Assembly (NCBI GenBank): GCA_030045175.1
Contig: JASIBM010000271.1
Span: forward strand, 1 to 5,500
Length of the DNA: 5,500 nt
From: Streptosporangiaceae bacterium
GTDB taxonomy: Bacteria; Actinomycetota; Actinomycetes; Streptosporangiales; Streptosporangiaceae
Reading direction: 5' to 3'
The notes below the pieces were generated by a model. It saw nothing but the letters and a program-made list of their open reading frames with translations. It was not told the DNA's origin and did not search any database. Below, in pieces: positions 1 through 5,500 of this stretch. Position 1 is the stretch's first letter. Every line of letters starts with the position of its first letter. Position numbers and translations under genes: made by a program.

Positions 1-1721
1 CGCGCCCACCTGGCCGCGCGGTACGCGGCGACGCCCGGCACCGCGAGCGTCGCCGCGGCCCGGGTGTTGGCCCTCGCGAGCGCCGCGGCTCGGCTCGATT
101 CGGCCTCGGCCCGCTCGGTCGAGCCGATCGCGCCGTACCCGACGGCGGCGAACAAGTGCTGGAACGGCTTGCGGTAGATGAACACGGCCACGGTGACCAG
201 CGTGATCATCAGGATCTTCAGCGCCCACGGCAGCACCGCGTCAGAGGTTCCCATGATCAGCGCGTAGCAGTAGAGCAGCACGCTCAGCGCGAGCGCCACG
301 GCGGCCTGCTTGAGCAGCACTCCGATGAGCATCTCGAACCAGCGCACGGCCACGACCCGGCCGAATCCCGGGTGGATGCCTACGAGCAGGAAGAACGGGC
401 CAACGATCAGCAGCAGCAGGAATCCGAGCTTGAGCAAGATCAGCGTGACGGAAATGAGCAACACCAAGATCCCGGCGACGACGGCAGCGAGCAGCGCGGC
501 GAACCCGATCTCCAGCCTGGTCGTCCATTCCTGGCCCTGGAACAGGGGGTAGATGCCAGGATTACGTTGCTGGATGGTGGTCGCGATGCCGGTATACGCG
601 GCCTGCTTGGCGGTGATCAGCGCCGGCGTTGCCCGCTCGTTCACGGCGATCGCCTGCGCCCAGAGCAACTGCCTCGCGTAGGTATTGACCGGGGTCGGCT
701 TCGCGCCGTTCGTCGAGAACGCTGTCGTCCCGAACTCGCCGTCCAGCCACGGCTTGCACACCAGGACCGTCCACAGCTCGTTGGCGTTCTGGTCGACCAC
801 GGTCCCGCCCGAGCTGTAGCTGAAGCTGGACTGGCTGATCTGCGGGTCGTGCGGCCCTACCGGCAGGCAGCTTGCCTGGCCCGGGCTTGGCAGGTGCGCG
901 AACGCCGCGTCCAGCGCGGTGCTGATCCCATCAGAGACACCCTTGCCAAGGCCGGTGAAGTCCCCCGGCCTGGCGATCAGCCAGACCGCGGCCAGGCAGG
1001 CCATGACCATCCAGATCGTGCCCTCGATGGTCCTGGTGGCGCGCTTGCGGAACAGGCCCTGCCAGGCCAGCCAGATCGCCGCGATGATCACGACCACCGC
1101 GACGTAGGGGAAGTAGATGGCGTTGCCGATGCCGCTGATCAGACGATCGGTCACGTTCTGGAGCCAGCTGAGTATGCCCTCCCCGGCCGCCGACTGGTAA
1201 ATCGTGATCGTGACCCGGTCCAGGGCCTTGGCGAAGTCGAAGATCATCCCGGCCACGTCGTTGCCGATCAGCGACGTCATGTCCGAGCACTGGAGGTTGG
1301 TTGCGGCCCAGTACTGGCCGGCCATGCCGTACTCGTTATAGGGGGTGGCCAGCGGCGGGCCGGTCTGCGCGGGCGGGCTGATCAGCGAGTCCAAGCCGGT
1401 GCTTGCCGACTCAGGTTGCGGCACGCCAGGAGCGCACAGGTTGTTCAGGTCGCCGGTCAGGCCGGCTGAGCCGAGCGAGCAGAAGCCGAGCAGGCCGCCT
1501 ATGTCGCCGATGCCGGGGACCGAGCAGACTCCCCCGCCACCCGACTGGCTCGTCGAAGCCAGCGTGACGGCCGGCACCCGCCGAGCGCTAGCCACGGCGA
1601 CGTGCCCAGCCCCGGCGGGCTGACCCGCGGCGGCGGACCGGCCGAGGCCGGGCAAGATGCCGAGCGCCGCGCCGGCTAGGACGAGCGCGACGACTACGAC
1701 GCGTCGGCTGGGTCTGGGCAT
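1..1721 (-). CDS. VirB6/TrbL-like type IV secretion membrane protein (3' end beyond window)
   Basis: The frame is open from an ATG at 1721 to the window edge, giving 573 complete codons and no stop. The start is set by AGGAG six bases upstream. Residues 1-32 look like a Sec signal: basic start (RPSRR), hydrophobic core about 8-26, AAA before a possible cleavage site at 32/33. A Gly/Ser/Cys-rich segment follows, with Cys66, Cys81, Cys96 and Cys145. Hydrophobic segments lie near 206-224, 234-250, 406-430, 432-448, 465-489 and 497-516. A loop of about 150 residues (251-404) separates the second and third and carries Cys285 and Cys322. The stretch GPFFLLVGIHPGFGR (441-455) between membrane segments resembles the TrbL/VirB6 core. 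An Ala-rich charged helix begins near 525. VirB6/TrbL proteins form the inner-membrane part of type IV secretion channels, and the neighbouring VirB4-type ATPase fits that role. Topology is ambiguous: six segments after a cleaved signal would put the basic C-terminal part outside, so 406-448 may be a hairpin or re-entrant. It may belong to the family annotators call SCO6881-like; this is from memory and unverified. Family assignment is by pattern, not alignment. Confidence 0.8.
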   Translation of the reverse strand, partial: MPRPSRRVVVVALVLAGAALGILPGLGRSAAAGQPAGAGHVAVASARRVPAVTLASTSQSGGGGVCSVPGIGDIGGLLGFCSLGSAGLTGDLNNLCAPGVPQPESASTGLDSLISPPAQTGPPLATPYNEYGMAGQYWAATNLQCSDMTSLIGNDVAGMIFDFAKALDRVTITIYQSAAGEGILSWLQNVTDRLISGIGNAIYFPYVAVVVIIAAIWLAWQGLFRKRATRTIEGTIWMVMACLAAVWLIARPGDFTGLGKGVSDGISTALDAAFAHLPSPGQASCLPVGPHDPQISQSSFSYSSGGTVVDQNANELWTVLVCKPWLDGEFGTTAFSTNGAKPTPVNTYARQLLWAQAIAVNERATPALITAKQAAYTGIATTIQQRNPGIYPLFQGQEWTTRLEIGFAALLAAVVAGILVLLISVTLILLKLGFLLLLIVGPFFLLVGIHPGFGRVVAVRWFEMLIGVLLKQAAVALALSVLLYCYALIMGTSDAVLPWALKILMITLVTVAVFIYRKPFQHLFAAVGYGAIGSTERAEAESSRAAALARANTRAAATLAVPGVAAYRAARWA

Positions 1722-1727
1722 CGGGGG

Positions 1728-1732
1728 CTCCT
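1728..1732 (-). promoter_or_regulatory. Ribosome binding site of the VirB6/TrbL-like gene
   Basis: Read on the minus strand, AGGAG lies six bases before the ATG at 1721. It sits in the 34-base gap (1722-1755) after the VirB4 stop codon. It fixes this start over upstream in-frame codons: the frame is also open back into the VirB4 tail, but no comparable site was seen there. The gap holds no hairpin resembling a terminator, so the two genes are probably cotranscribed. Confidence 0.75.
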
Positions 1733-1755
1733 GGGGGTGATGTCGATCCCGCCCG

Positions 1756-4374
1756 CTAGTGGGCTGGCGGGAGAACCGGACTCGGCGGGCGTCCCCGTGT
1801 GAGGTGCTGGCCAGCGCCAGTCGCCCGGCCAGGCCTGGATCCCTCGGCGTGGGCGTGAGCGCTGGCCGCCACCCGACCAGGTTCCGGTCCCTGGTGCGAC
1901 CCGCCAGGCGGCACGTCACCTGGCGACTCGTCCTGCGAAGGCACCGGGATCCGCGCCGACCTGGCCCTGGTCGGGTTGGTGTCCAGCCAGCGGCGCAATT
2001 GATCGGACATCAGGTCGATCACGATCCGGCCTGCCCGGCCGTCCAGGTCGCGGAACACGCACTGCCCGTTGCCCAGCCCTCGCAGCACCGCCTGGTGCTC
2101 ATCGGACGGGTCGACCCCGAGCAGCGACATCACGCTCGCGACCTCGGCCCGGTCGGTCGACCGGAACGCGAACACGGCCGAGATGCAGTTGGTGACCTGC
2201 TCGTTCAGCAGGTCGCCCGCGTTCTGAGAGACCATGATCAGGGCCGTGTTGCGTGACCGGCCCATCCTGGAAACCTCGGGGATCAGCTTGGCGCCCTGCG
2301 GCGTGGACGTGACAGCCCATGCCTCGTCGAGCACGATCGCCTTCGGCATCCGCTGGTCCATGCCGTTGAGCAAGCGCCTGGCGAACTGGGATACCAGGTA
2401 CAGCAGCGCGACGGACAGCCGCTGCTCGTAGGAGTAGTCGTCGCGCTTGAGCCCGACCTCGGGCAGCGTGAGCCCGGCCAGCGTGAACACCGTCGTCCAG
2501 CCGGCCGCGTCGATCCCGTCGCCCCCCGATGGCGCGAAGCACAGCCTCGCCAGCTTCATCTCCGACATCGAGCGGAGCACCGCGCCGAGGTTCTTCGACG
2601 CCGCGTCGGCGGCGGACTCCAGGTACTCCACGACCTGGCCGAGACTCGGCCGCTCGGTCGCCGCGACCGCGCCCACCGCCTGGATCATCGCGCTCTCGCG
2701 CTCCTCGCTCATGCCAGGCAGCAGCAGCCGCAGCGTCTCGGCCGCCATCGTCCGGCGCTCGGCCGGGTCGTCGCCAAACGAGAACGGGTCGAGCAGCCCG
2801 GCAGCCGCGCTCCCGAGCGGAATCACACGCGCCCGCCTGCCCCGGTGCGCGAGCAGCTTCACCAGCGACTCCGCGTCGCCCTTGGGGTCGATCACCGCGA
2901 CGGTGACGCCGCGCAGCGCGAGCTGGAGGATCATCAGCAGCGCCAGCGTGGTCTTGCCGCCGCCGGGCTCGCCGGTGATCGCGACGGCGGTCGGCCGGTT
3001 CCGCGCGGCGGCGACAAGCGGATCGAAGTGCACGACCGACCTGGCGCGGCCGATCGTCTCGCCGATGTACGGGCCGGTCCAGCCAGCGCCGTCCGCCGCC
3101 CGGTCACCGAGGTCGACCGTCGCCGTCGGCATGCCGCCTGCGATCGTGTACAGCGGCTGGCGCTGAAGGTAGGAGTTCAGCCTGACCTTCTCCCCCGGCA
3201 GCGACTCGCACAGCAGCGAGAACTGATCCCCGGTCGAATTCACCACGTCGATGCCGATGTCGCGGTAGTGCTCGATCAGCGCCTCGGCGCGGCGGACGCA
3301 CATGTCACGGTCCGGCGCCGTGACGCAGAGCCGGTGCCAGCCGTAGACGAACGGCAGCCGCTCCTTGGTGATCCCGTGCTCGAGCATCCTGGCCGCCTCG
3401 ATCTGCTCGGCCAGCGCTATCGGCAGGTCGGCGCCGGCCTCCCTGATGTGGGCGTCCATGTCCCGTGCGTGCGCGAGGCGCCGGCTCACGTCCTTGCTCG
3501 CCTTCGCAGGCGAGATCAGCCGCATCCGCAGGCTCGCCTCGACGGGGAACGGCAGCGAGTCTGAGTAGTGCAGCCACGGCTCACCGTCAGGGAAGTACAT
3601 GACGTCAGGGAACCTGGTGAACGAAAGGAACGCCGTGTAAGACTCACCGGCCGGATGCACCATATTTAGAACGGTGCGCCCGTTGTGAATCTCGCCTTCC
3701 ACGAGCGACTCGATCTCACCGAGGCCCCAGCGGCGCCGTCGTGCCGCTGACGGCGGCGGGTCACCGACGCCGCCGGCGACCGCGTGCCTGAACAACCAGC
3801 CCACCTCGTCGGCGCTGGCGTGCCGCGCGGCCAGCGAGCTGGCGCCGAGTGTCCGGCCGAGCCGCTCGGCCAGTTCGGTCCACCTGCCCACCTCGGCGAC
3901 GGCGATCGCGTCGTCCTCGATGCCGAGCAACTGCTCGCCGGTCCTCGCCGCGCCGGCGAACTGGGCGAACAGGCCTCCGGCGAGCTGAGCGCGAACGCCC
4001 CGCTGGCCGAGCCGAACGCCCAGGTAGACCTCCTTGGTCCAGAAGTCCTTGGCCCAGACCTGGCGGTACATCTCGTCCAGGTACGGCTCCCAGCCTGGGC
4101 CGCCATCCGAGGTCTGGTGCAGCTCGGTGGCCCAGTGCGCGGCCGGGTAGCTGCGGTGCGCGACCCGCAGGTGCACCTCGGCGTCGGCCATCCTGATGCC
4201 CGCCAGCGCGATGGTGAGGTTGACGGCGAGGGTCTCGCGCTGCTGGTCGGTCAGGAACTCATACGAGATCGTCGGCAGCCGGAAGTAGGCCCACGCGTGG
4301 GTCTCTGTGAGCAGGATCTTGTCGTCGAAGTAGCGGACCGACAGCCTGCTCCGCCTGGCCGCCCGCGCGCTCAC
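1756..4374 (-). CDS. VirB4/TraC-type conjugation/secretion ATPase
   Basis: This 872-residue protein matches the usual size of VirB4 ATPases, which energise type IV secretion channels at the cytoplasmic face of the membrane. Residues 1 to about 460 form a non-catalytic N-terminal region without membrane segments. The RecA-like motor follows. Walker A is GEPGGGKT (468-475, Lys474), then VIDPKGD (494-500) and LLDPF (527-531). Walker B is KAIVLDEAW (678-686, Asp683 and Glu684), then a VSQNAGD motif with Gln717 as likely sensor, and FAFRSTDR with Arg738 as a candidate arginine finger. All key residues are present, so an active ATPase is expected. The motor ends near 800. A Pro/Gly/His-rich, probably disordered tail (813-872) has weaker G/C third-position bias than the rest. 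The start is GTG at 4374, overlapping the upstream stop as GTGA and preceded by AGAGGGG. A VirD4 coupling protein is the main alternative, but the long N-terminal domain without membrane anchors and the DEAW/SQN pattern favour VirB4. Co-location with a VirB6/TrbL-like gene supports this. Confidence 0.9.
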   Translation of the reverse strand: MSARAARRSRLSVRYFDDKILLTETHAWAYFRLPTISYEFLTDQQRETLAVNLTIALAGIRMADAEVHLRVAHRSYPAAHWATELHQTSDGGPGWEPYLDEMYRQVWAKDFWTKEVYLGVRLGQRGVRAQLAGGLFAQFAGAARTGEQLLGIEDDAIAVAEVGRWTELAERLGRTLGASSLAARHASADEVGWLFRHAVAGGVGDPPPSAARRRRWGLGEIESLVEGEIHNGRTVLNMVHPAGESYTAFLSFTRFPDVMYFPDGEPWLHYSDSLPFPVEASLRMRLISPAKASKDVSRRLAHARDMDAHIREAGADLPIALAEQIEAARMLEHGITKERLPFVYGWHRLCVTAPDRDMCVRRAEALIEHYRDIGIDVVNSTGDQFSLLCESLPGEKVRLNSYLQRQPLYTIAGGMPTATVDLGDRAADGAGWTGPYIGETIGRARSVVHFDPLVAAARNRPTAVAITGEPGGGKTTLALLMILQLALRGVTVAVIDPKGDAESLVKLLAHRGRRARVIPLGSAAAGLLDPFSFGDDPAERRTMAAETLRLLLPGMSEERESAMIQAVGAVAATERPSLGQVVEYLESAADAASKNLGAVLRSMSEMKLARLCFAPSGGDGIDAAGWTTVFTLAGLTLPEVGLKRDDYSYEQRLSVALLYLVSQFARRLLNGMDQRMPKAIVLDEAWAVTSTPQGAKLIPEVSRMGRSRNTALIMVSQNAGDLLNEQVTNCISAVFAFRSTDRAEVASVMSLLGVDPSDEHQAVLRGLGNGQCVFRDLDGRAGRIVIDLMSDQLRRWLDTNPTRARSARIPVPSQDESPGDVPPGGSHQGPEPGRVAASAHAHAEGSRPGRATGAGQHLTRGRPPSPVLPPAH
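4371..4374 (-). other. Four-base stop/start overlap (GTGA)
   Basis: The TGA stop of the ParA-like gene (4373-4371) overlaps the GTG start of the VirB4-like gene (4374-4372). This arrangement commonly gives translational coupling, so the two proteins are probably made from one message in linked amounts. Confidence 0.85.
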
Positions 4375-5500
4375 CGGCTAGCCCCTCTGGACGGGGCCGG
4401 CTCGGGCTCGGGCGAATCAGCGAGCGTGGCCACGATCAGGCCAGCCAGCGCGGTGTAGGCGCCGACCGTGCCCGGGCTCAGCAGCCCTGCCCAGTGCTGA
4501 CCCGTGGCGGCACCGCGCATCCCCCCGCGAGCCGGTAGCGCCGGCGAGCCAGGAGCCTGCTGGACGGCCCGTTTCGCCTGCCGGTCCTTCAGCGTCTCGT
4601 CCCAGGGCACCCGGACCATGGCGCGGCACTGGCCGGCGCAAACCCGTTCGGCCTGCTCGACGTGGGCGGCGCTGCGACGGCTGATGCCGTTCAGCACCAT
4701 GATCGACTCGGCCGCGAGGCTGGCCTGGCCGTGCGCGTCCAGCCACTCGAAGGTCATGCCGATCGCGCTTACCGCCGCCCCGCTCGCTGGCGCGACAAGC
4801 ACGAGCAGGTCGGTGATCGCGAGCAGCCGCGGGACCGACGCTGTCGACGGGTCGGCGAGCACGAGCTGATACCGTGCGGAAGCGTCGGCGAAGGCCTGCG
4901 CGGCGGCGGCTGGGTGGGCGGCCGGGTAACCCTCGTCGCCGTCAGGACCGTCAAAGCCGTCGAGCTCATAGCTGCCGTCGTCAGCTGGCGGGTACCGGCC
5001 TGCATCGAGTAGCACCAGCCGCGAGTGCCCGAGCGAGGCAGCCTGGCTGAGCGCGGGCCTGGCCCTGGCGCGCTTGGAAAGGCCGGTTACTCCCGGGTTG
5101 ATGTCGAGCACGGCGACCTCGTCGGAGCGAAGGCTGGCGAGCACCTCGCCGGTAAGCAGCGTGGTCATGGTCTGGCCGGCACCGACCGTGCAGCCGAGCA
5201 CGACGATCCGGCGCGGGCGGCCGAGCGGCAGTTGCGCCCTCGCCCGATCGCGCTGGAGCTGACCGGGCTTGCCAGGGCGCTGCCCACCCGGAACGACGCT
5301 GACCCGGCCGGTCCTGACGTCACCACGCAGGCCGGACGGACCAGCGAGTGCCCGTTCTACCGCTGGCGGCGGCGCCTGATCTGGCGCGTGGACCACGGTG
5401 ATCGCAGGCCGGCGCGGGCGCGCAGGCGCGGGCGGGGCTGGGGCGCGCGTGGCTGCGCCCGCGGGCAGGCTGACAGGCGAGGGCACGGGTGCCGGTGCGG
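4371..5500 (-). CDS. ParA/MinD-like protein with degenerate P-loop (5' end probably beyond window)
   Basis: The frame is open to the window edge. A GTG at 5486 would give 371 residues, but it has no ribosome binding site and the Pro/Ala-rich sequence continues upstream of it, so the true start is probably outside. Numbering here counts from that GTG. Residues 1 to about 90 are Pro/Ala/Arg-rich and probably disordered. From 92 a ParA/MinD-type fold begins: strand RRIVVLG, then the P-loop position GCTVGAGQT (98-106), strand VAVLDINPG with Asp128 (Walker A' position), YQLVLADPS with Asp212 (Walker B position), the hydrophobic strand DLLVLVAP (226-233), and VPWDETLKDR (293-302). Typical deviant Walker A boxes read KGGxGKT; here both lysines are missing and the catalytic one is Gln105, so nucleotide binding or hydrolysis is doubtful. 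An acidic Gly/Tyr-rich insert spans about 166-190. Its overlap with the VirB4-like gene suggests an accessory role in the secretion system, such as positioning or assembly, rather than plasmid partition. No ParB-like partner gene is visible. The Pro-rich-plus-ParA layout also recalls EspI of ESX secretion; this is an analogy only. Confidence 0.75.
   Translation of the reverse strand, partial: APAPVPSPVSLPAGAATRAPAPPAPARPRRPAITVVHAPDQAPPPAVERALAGPSGLRGDVRTGRVSVVPGGQRPGKPGQLQRDRARAQLPLGRPRRIVVLGCTVGAGQTMTTLLTGEVLASLRSDEVAVLDINPGVTGLSKRARARPALSQAASLGHSRLVLLDAGRYPPADDGSYELDGFDGPDGDEGYPAAHPAAAAQAFADASARYQLVLADPSTASVPRLLAITDLLVLVAPASGAAVSAIGMTFEWLDAHGQASLAAESIMVLNGISRRSAAHVEQAERVCAGQCRAMVRVPWDETLKDRQAKRAVQQAPGSPALPARGGMRGAATGQHWAGLLSPGTVGAYTALAGLIVATLADSPEPEPAPSRGASR
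4382..4388 (-). promoter_or_regulatory. Ribosome binding site of the VirB4-like gene
   Basis: AGAGGGG, read on the minus strand, lies seven bases before the GTG at 4374, inside the last codons of the ParA-like gene. It supports the GTG as the true start. No ATG occurs in frame nearby, and the N-terminal sequence reads sensibly from this codon. Confidence 0.65.

Noticed and set aside
156..1469. Long plus-strand open frame (437 codons) opposite the VirB6/TrbL-like gene
   Set aside because: Its product is rich in His, Gln, Asp and Arg with no recognisable domain, as expected for the antisense of a GC-rich membrane protein gene. The minus-strand frame has a signal sequence, membrane segments and a proper ribosome binding site.
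1722..1755. Possible terminator in the gap between the VirB4-like and VirB6-like genes
   Set aside because: The G and C runs there flank the ribosome binding site and do not form a convincing stem-loop; the gap is just 34 bases.
2447..3166. Plus-strand open frame (239 codons) opposite the VirB4-like gene
   Set aside because: It is a Ser/Ala/Pro/Arg-rich shadow of the ATPase frame. The Walker motifs on the minus strand show which strand codes.
3660..3676. Short AT-rich patch (catatttagaacggtgc) inside the VirB4-like gene, resembling a promoter -10 box
   Set aside because: It is only a few codons (VLNMV) of the continuous VirB4 reading frame, with no matching -35 element and no gene start beside it.
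3784..4458. Plus-strand open frame spanning the VirB4/ParA-like junction
   Set aside because: It crosses two well-supported minus-strand genes and their overlap, and its product shows no motif.
5484..5486. GTG at 5486 as the true start of the ParA-like gene
   Set aside because: No purine-rich ribosome binding site precedes it and the Pro/Ala-rich coding pattern continues upstream to the window edge, so the gene is treated as 5' partial.

Overview
This window is a stretch of a very GC-rich genome with almost exclusively G/C at third codon positions. That points to an actinobacterium (Streptomyces, Frankia, Actinomadura or a relative). All supportable genes lie on the minus strand in one tight, unidirectional block, so transcription runs from position 5500 towards position 1.

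In order of transcription: (1) 5500-4371, a ParA/MinD-fold protein with a Pro/Ala-rich N-terminal region and a degenerate P-loop, open at the window edge; (2) 4374-1756, an 872-residue VirB4/TraC-type secretion ATPase with intact Walker A and B motifs, which overlaps gene 1 by four bases (GTGA); (3) 1721-1, a VirB6/TrbL-like polytopic membrane protein with an N-terminal Sec-type signal sequence and a large Cys-containing ectodomain, starting 34 bases after gene 2 and running off the window without a stop. At least 573 residues of gene 3 are encoded here.

Together these look like the core of an actinobacterial type IV secretion (conjugation-like) machine. The VirB4-type ATPase would power the channel, the VirB6/TrbL-like protein would form its inner-membrane part, and the ParA-like protein would be an accessory or positioning factor. 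No relaxase, VirD4 coupling protein, integrase, origin of transfer or insertion sequence is visible, so the window alone does not show whether this is a DNA-conjugation module on a mobile element or a chromosomal secretion locus. The window is essentially fully coding: there is no intergenic gap above 34 bases, and I see no RNA gene, CRISPR array, terminator or promoter. The most unusual feature is the ParA-like protein, which has the fold signatures but lacks both conserved P-loop lysines.
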